Assembly: GCA_022749755.1 (NCBI GenBank)
Contig: CM040452.1
Coordinates: forward strand, 5,784,350-5,848,349
Length of the DNA: 64,000 nt
Source: Azadirachta indica
Lineage: Eukaryota > Streptophyta > Magnoliopsida > Sapindales > Meliaceae
Direction: 5' to 3'
In this document: positions 10,641 to 22,636 of the stretch, in pieces
Layout: the number at the start of each line of letters is the position of its first letter
Numbering within the stretch: position 1 is the stretch's first letter
Position numbers and translations under genes: made by a program
Notes under the pieces: generated by a model
The model's database searches: none
Told to the model about the DNA's origin: nothing
Seen by the model: only the letters and a program-made list of their open reading frames with translations

Positions 10641-11275
10641 AATTTCGTTTAAAGGTCGCCTGAGGAGAAATCAAATTGCTTGGCAATTTTGGAAAGAGAA
10701 ACGTTGGCAATTTTGGAAAAAACATACAATTGAAATAGTGGTAATGGACATACAATGCGATGATAGAACAAAGTGCTTGTATATATGACAGTGAGCAAAA
10801 GGAAAATGAAAGTAGCAGCTATAGAGATAGATGCCAATGGACTCTTGAAATAATTTTGCTCCAAGATTGCCTTCCACTTGTGACGAGGGAGTCTGCAGTA
10901 GCCTTGTGGATCTTCAAAAAGACTAGAATATTGGAAATTACGATTTAAAATACTGTCTTTGTTAGGGTTGTGAAGAACAGTCGATGCCTTTTCACTATTT
11001 TGATTCCCAATAATTACATTTTGAGTTAGTAATTCCACATCATTGGTATTGCTAACGAGATAGTTCATCATTAACACGTAGTCATTGAAGTAATGCGTAT
11101 CATCATGCATATTCCCAAAACCTAGTATATTTCTATAGTACCGCTGTGTGTTTTCGTATAATGTAAGAAACGGAATTTCCAAAATCCCTTTTGGAATGAG
11201 ATGTCGGGTAGAGTTTTGCTTGATCCCAACTTAAACTTGACTCCAACTGTTGCAGAATTTGACGAATATAAACAA
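10640..11275 (-). pseudogene. DUF247 C-terminal half, minus strand, truncated by gypsy LTR
   Basis: The minus-strand frame from 11182 down to 10649 encodes a DUF247 C-terminal half: IPFLTLYENTQRYYRN, NYLV near 11065, the NRNFQYSSLFED motif and a hydrophobic tail. Similarity continues upstream in another frame to about 11275 (GVKFKLGSS and DISFQKG), so one base has been lost near 11192. The N-terminal half is missing because the gypsy 3' LTR begins about here. The last codons include a 24-base near-repeat at 10680-10719 (SKIAN / SKIAK). The copy runs convergent to the DUF247 at 8820-10060. The same tail is seen at 38245-38325, where a Tat-like element cuts it. Confidence 0.8.
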
Positions 11276-12689
11276 GTAAGATAGGGTGAGTAGAGTATCG
11301 TTCCTATGAGGAGTAAGAGTAAATTAATTACGGAAGATAGTTTTTCTTAAATTTATTTCAAGAATTGAAATGATGTGATACGAAAAATTAAAAGAAACTC
11401 AAATGACTACAATCTAATACACACAATCAAAAAGGAAAATTTCAAAGAGAGTTATATTTAAGGCTAATGTTTTATCTCAATTTACTCACACCTAATTCTT
11501 CAAATTGTATTATCCTGATTAATGTCTATGTTGCTAATTGATTATTCTAATTTATTCAACTGTCTCTCTTGAGATCATTCGAATATATTGCTTATTTACG
11601 TGCTTACTATATCTCTATGTAAACACAAAATAAGCAGAAATGCATTATGAACAATAATGATCATTGAACCTACTACACAAACTATATTGATACATATTTG
11701 TTCAATATGCAATTTGTGGTGTTTATCAATTGATATAGACACAACATATATTTCTCAATACTTATTGGTCCGTAAATCAATTAATCAATGGCTAGTCAAT
11801 GAATCGTATTAATTTCTTGATAAACATGCAACATAGTATATTAATAAAAAATAACACAACAATGAGAACATGATGTTTTCAAAAGATTAAACTATTACTC
11901 TAGGTAATAAATTTAGCAACTCATAAAAATGGGTTCACAATCAACATTCTCAAGTTTAATCATCCTCAACATATTCCAATATTCACAAATGCTAAATTTA
12001 ATGCAATAAATAAGATAAGAGTATAGAGATAAACTAAGTTGGATAGTTCTTTCTTCCCAATCTTCTCTTGCTTATTTCCAAACAACTTTTTCTATAGCTT
12101 CTCCCTATCTCTACCTTCCTTTTCTTCTACGTTTTCCTTTTCCAAAGTGGCTTTTTTTTCCCCAAACCTTCTAAATATATAACCTTAGGTTTCCCAAATC
12201 AAGTCATCCAAAACTCATCCAAGGGTTGGGATTTAGCCCTAAAAAAGACGTTTAAATAAACCCATCGAGCGCGGGAGAGTTCAGGAGGCACGATAGCGCG
12301 ATGTTATTAGCAGGGATGGCACGGCCATGCAACTTAATGGCACAGTTGCATCACAAATTCTGCCCATGGGCAGAATGCATGGATTCGCCATGCCACTTGG
12401 TGGCGTTGTCGCACCATGCACATCTCCTCTTCATATTTTGAAATTCTTCCAATTTTGTCCCTATGGCTTTGTATTTTAATCCCTGACTATTTTGCATTTT
12501 GGTCCTTGATTTTCTTGCAATTTAATCCCCGAACATCTTCTTTTTTGAACCAAATTCACTTTAAATAGCTAGTTTTCTCATTTTCTATACAATGCAATCA
12601 AAACACATTAAATGCCAATAAGCCTTGAGGATTAAACAAACAAATTATGTTTAGAGTGAATGATAAGCATTTGTTTTATGCACTTATCA
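11265..12689 (-). repeat. 3' LTR of Athila-like gypsy element I
   Basis: About 1.4 kb. On the minus strand it starts TGATAAGTGCATAAAAC (12689 downward) and is preceded by a purine tract. Its promoter-distal half (about 11336-11890) repeats at 21206-21722. The left limit near 11265 is estimated from where DUF247 similarity stops. A GC-richer patch at 12260-12420 with repeated GGCACGG / GGCACAG words is characteristic of this LTR, and it recurs at 30110-30290 and 45430-45600. Confidence 0.75.
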
Positions 12690-12715
12690 AATACCCCAAA
12701 CTTGAATGTTTGCTT
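12690..12715 (-). other. Polypurine tract of gypsy element I
   Basis: Read on the minus strand, AAGTTTGGGGTATT directly precedes the LTR start TGATAAG. This is the expected place for the plus-strand primer of a gypsy element and fixes the element's orientation as minus. Confidence 0.65.
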
Positions 12716-14060
12716 GTCCTCAAACAAATTAAACCAATATGAAAAAGAGATAGGGGAGGATTATCCAATAAAACAAAATTTCATAATTGAGATTAATTAA
12801 TGATCGAGCAAGCCTCTTGTCAAAGCAATAACAAGCCGCATAGATCAAGTGTTATACTCAAGGGTTCCTTGTGTGTGTGAATTGCTGCTGATGCTTGATT
12901 GTCTTTCAATCCAGATTAGATTATACTCATAATTAAGCTCAATTTGAACACTTAGGGAACTCCATATAGTTAGTCATCAAGTCACTCTCTAATAATAGAT
13001 TAGGACATTACATTAAGGATCCTTAGGACTTGTACAACTTGTAATGATAGGCCAAGGTTAAGGTGGGGGATTTTAGATTCTTTAAGTGAAGTTCTAGTAC
13101 CCTAATTACGTTAATCCTGCTAGAACTTTTTCTTTGATCCAATGCCTATTTTCTTTGTTCACTTATCCATTTTTTATTCAACATCTCTTGTGTGCAGAGA
13201 ATATATACACCTCCATACCTATTTATTTATACTATTTTTTTAATTTTGGCCTTACTTTTACCTTTTGGTGTGAATTCTCTATGCTTACCTAGGCTGAGAC
13301 CTAGTTACTTAGTAAAATAATGGCTTATTTTTCTTACTCCATCCAACCTCCTTTAATTGAATAGCCTTAAAAAAGATAGAAGGCCTTTGTGTACTAAAAA
13401 AAAGAGCTATAAATTTTGATTTATTTTTACTGTTATGAGGGCAAAACAAAGAAAATTAGTCTCAAAAGGGGTGAACTAAGAATTGATTGTTTGTAGGTTG
13501 ACTTAAAGCCTTAAACACTCCATAGATGACCTAATTCATTTCCTTAATGAATATCCCTTATAAATTGACCTTAAGTGACCATCAACTAAGTTTTAGAGTT
13601 CATTAAGGCTTAACATCCTGACTAGATCACATAAGCTTTCTCTATATTTCCAAACAACAAGTAATTATGACCCAGTGCTTAAAGATTTTAAAGGACTCTT
13701 TTAGTAAAATAATTTTTTTGACAAATCAAACACAAGGACTTAGGACAACATTTATTATTTTCCACAATTTAAGTATTCAGAATCACAATAATATCATTGG
13801 CTTTCCATTCAACCAAAAGAAAAGCAAGCTTAATAAACAATTCTAATCTCAAAAGAAAAGGGCTGTAATTATAAGAGTCAAGAAAAGAAAGGATTTAAAA
13901 TAAACAAACTCAATTTTAACAAACAAACAAATGAAAACTTCTAGAACATAACAAATAAAACTGAAACCTAAAGAGATTTTGTGTGTGACTGGTGGCAAAC
14001 TCATTGCATTCTATAAAGCACTTCCAAAATTCCTTCCCCCTCTATTAATGAAAACATTTT
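12716..14060 (-). other. 3' non-coding internal region of gypsy element I
   Basis: AT-rich DNA between the downstream ORF remnant and the polypurine tract. No reading frame or domain was seen. A long 3' untranslated region is usual for Athila-clade elements. Confidence 0.5.
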
Positions 14061-14062
14061 TT

Positions 14063-15500
14063 TCAATGTTTAATCAAAGATAATAAAAGGAAATCATACT
14101 TGAGAGGCCAGATATAAAAATCTTGCCTCTTGTTGCGCGTTGTCATTCTCGTCTCCTTGATGGGGTGGAAATTGCAAAAGTGGTGGAAGTTTCGCATTAA
14201 GGTTGAGGCTTTGTAGGTAGGAAGCAAAGGTATTAAAGCATTCCACTTGATACTAATATGTTCTTGCTTGTTCTTGCTTGATGTCATGGATCTCACACCT
14301 TTGTTGAATAATTCTTTGATGTATATCGACGATCCTTGATTGCATAGGGTTCTCGTGAAATGAGAAGGAAGCCCCATCTTCATTATCTTGATGGACACAT
14401 GAGGGGTTTGGTAACACTTTATAAGAATTTTGTTGACACTATAATCTTACTTTATAGGCTTGCCGGTATACCTCTGAAATTGTATTAAGGGAGTCTTTCC
14501 TAAGTCGAGGCAATGGTTTGTGTGGTGGTGGAACTTGATTATCATCATTCACAATAAATCTTAATCCAGATCTAACGGATGCACTTTCTACCCAACAATT
14601 AAACTTGGAAATTGCTATTCCATTAATTATTGAGTCCGGATTCACCTTGACTCTATTTCCTCCACCTTTACCCCGGCCTTTAAGCATAAGGCAGTAATGA
14701 GATAGGGGACATGTGTCCTCTCATTGTTTTTGCTTCAATAGATGCAACCAAGCTTTCTTGTATCACGTTACCTATATCAATTGTAATGTCACCACAAATA
14801 CAGTAGAGCAAGATAGCCATGAGACTTCATTAAGATGGGAGGTAGGCATGAGATTGGAGTAAATAAATTTATGCTAAGCCTTGGCATACCTCTTGAGCTT
14901 ATTTTCTAGGAAAGTGAAAAATTTATTGTATCTACCACGACCCTTTAGTCATTATGTGTCGGGAACATATAATTCTTCAATGATCATAGTGTAGTTGTCT
15001 TTATCCCTTCTGAATGCATCGTACAAATCCTTATCTTCGTCAATAGAAGGAAAGCCATAATATGTGTTAATAGCCTTTGAACTGAATGAAATTTTTTTTC
15101 TCCTAATATACACGATCATTATCTATATTCAGTAAAGTAATAGTATAGAATTCTCTCACTAATGGGACTATTGCTTGAGTAGGATAATTAATGAGCAATT
15201 CCCATTTCTAATCTCGGATAAATTGCAGAATCTTTTCATCTTCTGAGCCCGGTTTCAATGCCTGCTCTCTCACTAATGCTTTCTCATCTTCTTGAAACTT
15301 AATAAATTTTTGTTTCGCTTGACATGAAATGAATTTTCTCTTGTCAAAAAATGATGAAGCTTGTGAAGAATTACCCTTTTTTTATGCCAGTTTTGCTCTA
15401 AATATTTTTTCCGACAATTTACTAAACACTTGAAATGCACACTTTTGCTACCCCCTTTGTTGCACTTCAAATCATTTCTACTACCTTCCCTTCGCACCTA
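14063..15500 (-). pseudogene. Athila-type downstream ORF (putative plant transposon protein domain), broken
   Basis: Read on the minus strand from 15497, fragments in shifting frames carry a VPLVREFYT motif (about 15180-15140), an INTYYGFPS-like string (about 15060) and a KLKRYAKAWHKFI-like string (about 14880). It then continues into KGRGKGGGNRVKVNPDSIIN (14690-14630). This order matches the extra ORF found between integrase and the 3' LTR in Athila-like plant elements, often annotated as a putative plant transposon protein. Several in-frame stops (for example after FIRD near 15215) make it non-functional. Its native role in the element is not established. Confidence 0.6.
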
Positions 15501-16680
15501 AAACACTCTCCAAGTGTTACCTAATGATCAAATTTAAGATTTCTAAGTTAAAAGTCACTCAAACATTTTGTTGAACATTTGGTGTGCACTTTTATCAAGC
15601 CACCCAATTTCAATTGTAATCTTTTAATTTTCACCCAAAAAATTGTCACAATCAACACATATACTTCTAAAATAACAATCAATCTACAACACCCACTACA
15701 AATCTCACTAAATTCAACAATCTAACACTTCCATCTTCCATCAAAGTTTCATAACTTCAACGTCTCTCCTTAAGTTCAATTCAAAGAATAAAGTTGGATA
15801 CAAGTAAAGTTACTTGAATTTGTTTTGAAAATCCTTAACATTGGGGTTGAATTCTTTGCATTGAACATAAATTTTCAAATGCTATAATGTTGAGAAATTT
15901 TGGGTATTTTGATGTCTGGATGGATAGTGGTTTGTTTGGTGGCATTGAATTTGGAAGTGTACTTAGTTTTGAGAAAGAATAAGTGTTAAAGGAAATTTAA
16001 ATGTATGGTGGCAATGAGTAGATAGCTCAAATACAAAGAAAATTGAAGCAATAGGGAATGAGAAACAAACAAGGGGTTGTTGGGGGTGGGGGATGGAAAT
16101 ACAAACAAAAATAGGAGGGGGAACACGTGGTGCAAGCATGCCTAGTTGCGAGCGGGTGCACTAGGCATTCTGCTAGAGTGTGCTTCTTCCTGTTAGGCAC
16201 GGCTTGGCCGTGCTCTCTCATTGCGCGGTCGCACTGCGCATTCTGTCTTGCCTGCACAGGCATGCGTAGGCAGCGTGTGGCCCTCTTTTTTCTTTTTTAA
16301 AATCCCTCATCTTTTCTTACACTTCTTTAGTTTGGTTTTAATCCTTCAAGAATTCTCCACTTGCAAAATACACAAAAAAACTCAATTAAACATTAAGTAA
16401 ATGAAAACACAATAATTAAGAGAAATTCAAATGAAATATGAAATATAGAGCATAGGTTGCCTCCCAAGAAGCACTGAGTTTAATGTCTTCAGTTGGATGG
16501 AGTGCTTTCATTCACAAAACAATCATGCTTCAGCCAAATTGATAATGGTCTTCCAATGCTCAAACTTATTTTCCATATCGAGTTTCAACCATTGTCTATT
16601 CACTATAAAAGTTCCTTTGGTTTTATGTTGAATTTCAATTGCATCATAGGGAAGCACCCGAACCTCTGTAAAAAGACATG
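15501..16680 (-). other. Gypsy element I spacer between integrase and downstream ORF
   Basis: No domain recognised. It includes a GC-richer stretch at 16100-16280 on an otherwise AT-rich background, whose 78-residue minus-strand frame is compositionally biased. It is probably untranslated element DNA. Confidence 0.45.
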
Positions 16681-16681
16681 A

Positions 16682-17900
16682 CTATCTAGAGCGTAATTTT
16701 TTGGGAAAGAGCAGAAGGCAAGAATTATATAATAAAACTTTTTGACCAGCCTTAAATTCTTGCTTCAATATATGCTTATCATGCCATTTCTTTGCACGCT
16801 CCTTGTAAAGTTTTGCATTCTCATATGCTTCATTTTGAAATTCATCCATTTCATTTAGTTGTAGCAATCTCTTCTCCTCAACTGCCTTTATGTCAAAATT
16901 TAAGACTTTTATAGCCCAATAAGCTTTGTGCTCGAGCTCAATTGGAAAATGATAGGCCTTTCCATAAACCAATCTGTAATGAGACATTCTGATGGGGGTT
17001 TTGAGCATCGTGCGATAGGCCCACAAAGCATTATCTAGTTTTTTTGTCCAATATTTTCATGGCGTGCTTATGGTTTTCTCAAGAACTCTTTTCAACTCCC
17101 TATTTGAAACTTCTACTTTGCCACTTAATTAAGGGTGGTAAAAGGTAACTACCTGGAGAGTCACACTATACTTCTTCAACAAAGCTTCAAATTGGCAATT
17201 CCAAAATTGTTTCCCACCATCATTAATTATTACTCGAGGTGTACAAAGTCTGGTGAAAATGTGCTTGCATAGAAAGTTTGAAACCACCTTTGCATCATTG
17301 GTATGGCAAGCTATTACTTCTACCCACTTTGAGACATAATCCACCGCCACCAAAATGTATTGATTTAAGAATAAAGAAGGAAAAGGTCCCATGAAGTCTA
17401 TACCTTATATGTCAAACAATTCCACTTCAAGAAAATATTTTCATTCCTTCAGGAAATATTTTCAGATCTTTGACATTGATCATAAGCTACAACAAATATA
17501 TGAGAGTCCTTGAACAGTATAGGTCAACAAAAATCGGATTAAAGAACCTTGGTTGTTGTTTTGCTCCCACTAAAATGTCCTCTGTATTCTGGTGAGTGAC
17601 AATACTTCAGAATACTCACCATCTATTCTTTCGAGATGCAACCCTAATTATTTGGTCCGAGCACTACTTGTAAAGAAAAGGATCCTCCCAAGAAGAACTT
17701 TTTCTTTTGCCGAAATGACAAATCTTTAGGAAGGATGTTGCAACCCAAATAATTCACAATGTCAGCATACCAAGGTGTTTTCCATGTCTTGAGCCAAAAT
17801 AGTTGTTCATTTGGAAATACTTCATTAATGGCACTTGTTGAATTATCTTTAATTTCATTATGTTCCAATCTAGACAAATGGTTGGCCACCAAAATTTTGG
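16682..17900 (-). pseudogene. Integrase of gypsy element I, degenerate
   Basis: Minus-strand pieces in order: an N-terminal region with KILPKDLSF-like residues (about 17730-17690), then the catalytic core MGPFPSLFLNQYILVAVDYV.. (17392-17129) with the aspartate of VAVDYVSKW and the aspartate of IINDGGKQF. The C-terminal part [21 protein letters not shown] to [10 protein letters not shown] lies at 17020-16770. Stops and frame changes separate the pieces. The C-terminal phrase about an [11 protein letters not shown] string is typical of the Athila clade of Ty3/gypsy. The integrase inserted the cDNA into the genome in life; this copy cannot. Confidence 0.8.
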
Positions 17901-19410
17901 ACCCTTTCTTATCTCTAATCTCCCAGTCAAATTCTTAAAGTAGCAATACCCACCGAATGAGTTTTGATGTAGCATTCTTTTTCATAAGCAAGTACTTGAT
18001 AGCTGAATGGTCTGTATAGACTATCACCTTTGAGCCAGTCAAGAAGGAGCGAAACTTATCGAATGCATACATAATTGCTAACAATATTCTATAGTGGAGT
18101 AATTCATTTCAGCCTCAGTTAAGATCTTGCTTGTATAATATATGATCTGTAAGTTCTTTTCTCTTCGTTGCCCCAAAACAGCTTCAACTAAATAGTCACT
18201 TGCATCACACATTAGCTCAAATAGTAATTCTAAACCGGACCCACAATAATAGGTGCTGAAATCAACTTCTCCTTCAAAGTATTGAATGCCTACGAATAAT
18301 GAACAGAAAAGTTAACAGGCACATCTTTATTGAAAAGATTACAAAGAAGTTTAGAGATTTTAGAAACATCCTTAATAAAGTGCCGATAAAATCTGGCATG
18401 TCTTAAAAAGCTTTTGATTCCTTTCACTGAAGTGGGCAGCAAGAATCTCTTGATGATTTCAATCTTTGCTCTATCAACCTCAATACCCTTTACTAAAATA
18501 TAATGTCCCAACACAATGTTTTCTTGAACCATGAAGTGGTATTTTTCCTAATTTAAGATAAGATTAGTTTCTTTACAACGTTGCAACACCAAAGCCAAAT
18601 TATCCAGGCAATCATTAAAATATGACCCAAAAACAGTGAAATCATCCATGAAAATTTTTATGAACTTTTCTACCATGTCACAAAAGATGGCCATCATACA
18701 ATGTTAGAAAGTAGCCAATACATTGCACAACCCAATTGGCATTCTTCGAAAAGCAAAGGTATCATATGGACATATAAAAGTTGTCTTCTCTTGATGTTCC
18801 GGTGCAATTGGGACTTGATTGTAATTGAAATACTTGTCAAGAAAACAATAGTGGGAGTGACCAATGAGTTTTTCCAACATGTAGTTAATGAACGAAAGTG
18901 GGAAATTGCCTTTACGAGTTGCTTTGTTCAACTTACGATAATCAATGCACATCCACCATCCCGTTACTGTCCCTGTTGAAATGAGATTACTGTTATCATT
19001 TCGGACTATTGTTATTTATCCCTTTCTAAGTACAACTTGCATTGGGCTAACCCATAGGCTGTCAGAGATTGGATAGATCATGCCTGCATCCAATAGCTTC
19101 AACACATCCACCCTTACAACTTCGTCTATATTTGGGTTCAAAAGGTGTTGATCTTGAACTACCTGCTTGAAGTTCTCTTCCATTAGGATTTTATGCATAA
19201 AAATTGATGGACCTTAATGTCGGGCAATATACCACCTTATTGATGCCTTAAAGTTCTTTAACACCTGAAACAACTTCTCTACCTCCAATTTACCTGATGC
19301 AGCTAAAATGATAACCAGAAATGAAAAATCTGGTCCCAAATAAACATATCGGAGATGAGCCAGTAATGGTTTTAGTTCAAACTTAGGATTATTTGGATTT
19401 GTTGACAACG
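17900..19410 (-). pseudogene. Reverse transcriptase and RNase H of gypsy element I, degenerate
   Basis: Minus-strand RT blocks: a linker with a DAGMIYPISDSLWVSP string (about 19090-19030), the palm region MCIDYRKLNKATRKGNFPLS to FAFRRMPIGLCNVLATF (18952-18704), and the thumb/connection with LGHYILVKGIEVDRAKIEII and GIKSFLRHARFYRHFIK (18530-18360). RNase H similarity continues to about 17930. The YxDD segment falls in the + strand stretch near 18640, where the reading frame is interrupted. Frames are broken by stops, so this is a dead copy. Order and motifs place it in Ty3/gypsy, Athila-like. Confidence 0.8.
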
Positions 19411-19505
19411 GAGAAGTTGGATTTCTAACTAATTCCTCAAATTTAGGCTTCTCATGATAGAATTATGGTGAAACCTCCAAATATTGGGCATATTCAGCAA
19501 TTTGA

Positions 19506-20165
19506 TCATCTTTTGCCTCGATGGATTTGGAATGTATAATACAAGCTTTCTAGAGGTTTCTTCAGATGTTCCTTCTTAAAGGTTTTTTCTACTGGTTTAT
19601 GAATAATATCCATTATAAGACAACAATTAATCTTGGAAGGATACTTGATAGCTTTAAATACATTGAACTCCATTTGTTCATCTTGAACCCCCAAAATCAA
19701 CTTTCCTTATTGAACATCAATAAGTGTTCTTGCGGTAGTTAAGAAAGGCCTTCCCAAAATGAGTGGTATCTCTCTATTTTCTTTTATATGCAACGCAATG
19801 AAATCAGCCAAAAATATGAATTTTTCAACCTTAACCAATGCAACTACTACAATTCTTCTTAGATGCTTAATTGGCCTATCCATTAATTGAAGTAAAATAG
19901 TTATAGCTTTAGCTTCACCAAATTGCATCAGATTGATATTTACACTCAAATTGCATAAAAGTTTTTCAAAATACCACTCTCCAATGGTGCAAGGGATGGT
20001 GAAACTCCTTAGATCCTTTAATTTTTGAGGCAACTTGTTTTGCAAAATTACGCTGTATTCTTCTGTTAGCATCACCATCTCGTTTTCTTCTAATTTCCTT
20101 TTATTGGATAATATCTCTTTCATGAACTTTGCATAGCATATTAATATGTAACATTTTGAAAACAT
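19506..20165 (-). pseudogene. Retropepsin-like protease region of gypsy element I
   Basis: The minus-strand frame 20165-19707 has the FTIPCTIGEWYFEKLLCNLS segment, then INLMQ and IPLILGRPFLTTARTLIDVQ at its end. In active relatives the catalytic aspartate sits in a DLGASINLMP-type motif. Here the equivalent reads NLSVNINLMQ, so the catalytic Asp and the following Gly-Ala are gone. The IPLILGRPFL flap is intact. The region continues with breaks toward the RT. Confidence 0.75.
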
Positions 20166-20639
20166 TGAGGAATTTGAAGAATTGCTTATTTAACTTGTTC
20201 TTCTATATATGTTGAGGAAACGGGATTGGAGGCATATATAGTAGAGGTGAAAAAGCTTTCTTTTGAGAAGCTGATGCTTTTTGTGATAACTTTAAGGGGT
20301 TTGCTTTCTAAAAGGTGTCAATGGTGCTCTCCATTTGTTCTTCACCAACCTTATCCTCTGTTTTTGCTTGGTTTGACACTAAAGCTACAGGTTGCTCCTC
20401 TTTTGTGCTTTCAATTTGCCTTGTGGTTCTTCTAATTGCTTTCTACTTCTAAGTGTAATGACTTTCACTTGCTTTTGGGATTTGTTTCAGTATTACTTGG
20501 CAATGTTCCTTGCTGCCTTTCCGCCATCATACTTGCAAGTTGCACTACTTGCATTTCTAAATTTTGAACAGAAGCCACTTCATTTTACAAAATTGTTTCA
20601 ATCTTTGTTATGAACTTGGAAGTGTTCATGATAAGTTGT

Positions 20640-21169
20640 TTAAGGGCTTCTTTTAAGTTAACTTTCTTCTCTTGAGGTTAAAATTTGGGTGGTGGTCTTG
20701 CAGCATTTTGATTTCCTCTTAAGAGAAATTAGGATGATTCTGCCATCCTCGATTATAGGCATCAAAATACAAATTATTCTATTGTTGATTGAAGTTCTTA
20801 ACATATAAAATTTGTTCAGAGGATGATAAAGCAAATGGATTACCGACTTGACAATCAGTGCTTGGGTGATTAACACTATATAACTCACAAACCATCTGAG
20901 GAATTTGAATGAAATCTGCTGTAATATCTCCCTTGTTGATTGGTTACTGTGGTTAACTGAGTAGTAAGTGCAGGAATGTTGTCTACTGTATGAACTCCCA
21001 AGGCATTCTTTGATATTAAACATCCTGTGGGCCATTGATCAGCATTAGCGGTTATCTCCTCTAACAAGTCATAATTCTCGTCAATCGTTTTCTCCATCAA
21101 AGCACCTTTCGTTTCTGTATACATAAGTGTTCGTGTTGAACCTCCTAAACTATTATAGAAAGTCTGCAC
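20640..21169 (-). pseudogene. Gag C-terminal part of gypsy element I
   Basis: The minus-strand frame 21169-20885 begins with FYNSLGGSTRT and continues to LLEEITANADQWPTG, the typical end of a plant gypsy gag domain. A zinc-knuckle-like string follows near 20880-20840 (C-E-L-Y-S-V-N-H-P-S-T-D-C), with the second cysteine replaced by tyrosine. A NLEMQVVQLASMMAERQQGT coiled segment follows near 20560-20500. The gag N-terminus and primer-binding site are missing, because the partial 5' LTR comes only about 10-30 bases upstream. Confidence 0.75.
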
Positions 21170-21205
21170 TTAGAGCCATTTAGGCAAGCCATGGTATGGG
21201 CGAAG

Positions 21206-21722
21206 ATAGTTTTTCTTAAATTTATTTGAAGAATAAAAAATGATGTGATATGGAAAATTAAAAGAAATTCAAATGACTACAATTTAACACACAATCAAAA
21301 AGGGAAATTTCAATGAGAGTTATATCTAATTACTTTCACTTAGTTCCTTATGTTATGTTATCCCGATTAATCCCTCTATTGCTAGTTGATTATTTTAACT
21401 TATTCGATTGTTTTTTCTGAGATCAATTAAATCTATTTCTCATTTACGTGTTTACTATATCTTTATGTAAACATAAAATAAACGGAAATGCATTACGAAC
21501 AATAATAATCATTGAACCTACTACACAAACCATATTGATACGTCTCTATTTAATATGCAATTTGTGGTGTTTATCAATTGATCTAAAAACAACAAATATT
21601 TCTCAATACTTATTAATTCATAAATCAATTAATTAATAGCTAGTCGATTAATTGCATTAAGTTCTTGATAAACATGCAATATAATATATTAATAAAAAAT
21701 AACACAACAATCAGAACATAAT
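21206..21722 (-). repeat. Truncated 5' LTR of gypsy element I
   Basis: Matches 11336-11890 of the 3' LTR but stops at 21722, where P450 exon 1 sequence begins. The outer half of the LTR, including its promoter, is deleted. The junction shares GTTT between the LTR and the P450, suggesting microhomology-mediated deletion. Confidence 0.8.
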
Positions 21723-22200
21723 GTTTGCTCGAAGGCCTTGTCTCTTAGCTGCAAGAACCATATGTTACAATTATACAAACATTGCTTTTGCACCTTATTA
21801 AGACTATTGGAGACCACTGTGAAAATCATAATGATCAATCAGGGAAGAAGAGGTTTCAAATCTTATCACATTCATTTCTTCAAGTGCAAGATTGTCGATC
21901 AACTTTACTAGATATATGATATTTTCATTGAGAAATGACATCACTACAAGAGTGGCCTTCAGTGGGAGATGCAGAGACACTAAAAAGGCTGATCAAATTT
22001 TTTGGAAAATCATAAAGCTAACAGGAGGTTTTAGTCTTGCCAATGTGTTCCTTCAGCAAAATTGCTCAAGGTCTTCAGTAAAATTGCTTGAGGTGTTCAG
22101 TGGGATAAGGTTTGAGTTAGAGAAGTTGGGAAAAGAAGCACAAAAGATTTTTGAAAAGGTGATCAATGATCATAGATCAATAATGCAAAGATGGACTAGT

Positions 22201-22610
22201 TGTTGGAAATTAAACTTAATTTGGTCCAAAATAAATTAAGCTTGTAAGATTTGAGTGTACAAATAGTGTGGCCTAATTTGTAGAAATTTGTAAAGAAATA
22301 TTTAGATATTTATGGAATAAATATATAGATATTTAGTAATAAAAATCTAGATAAATGTAGTAAATATCTAGATATTATTATAAATATTTTTAAAAAAAGT
22401 TTTATAGCCATTAAATTAGATGTTTGTTGGTATAATCTTAACTGTTGGTTAAGAAGGTGTCATACTATAAATAGGAATGAATTCTTCCATTGTTTGTCAA
22501 GCCAAAAATTAAAAATTAATAAAATTGTAAGGTTTTTCCTTCTTTCTTGTCCATAATTGTTGTTAACAAATTTATCTTCTCTTATAATATAAGCTCTTTA
22601 CCTTCCAATA
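22201..22610 (+). repeat. 5' LTR of copia element
   Basis: About 410 bases, starting TGTTGG. It contains a TATAAATA-type box near 22463-22471 (ACTATAAATAGG) and repeated ATATTTAGATATT words. It is related along its length to 25461-25889 but with many substitutions, so the insertion is old. Confidence 0.85.
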
Positions 22611-22613
22611 AAG

Positions 22614-22625
22614 TGTTACTAGAGT
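22614..22625 (+). other. Degenerate primer-binding site of copia element
   Basis: TGTTACTAGAGT directly after the LTR matches 8 of 12 bases of the usual plant copia site TGGTATCAGAGC, which is complementary to initiator Met-tRNA. Confidence 0.5.
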
Positions 22626-22636
22626 TAAGGTATAAA

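Noticed and set aside
11265..12689. GGCAC-rich patches in the LTRs, considered as CRISPR-like or tandem-repeat arrays
   Set aside because: The words are not regularly spaced and the patches are simply the GC-richer part of a plant LTR.
16027..16263. 78-residue minus frame with Cys/His-rich look
   Set aside because: Lies in a GC-richer part of the gypsy spacer, biased composition, no zinc-finger spacing that fits.
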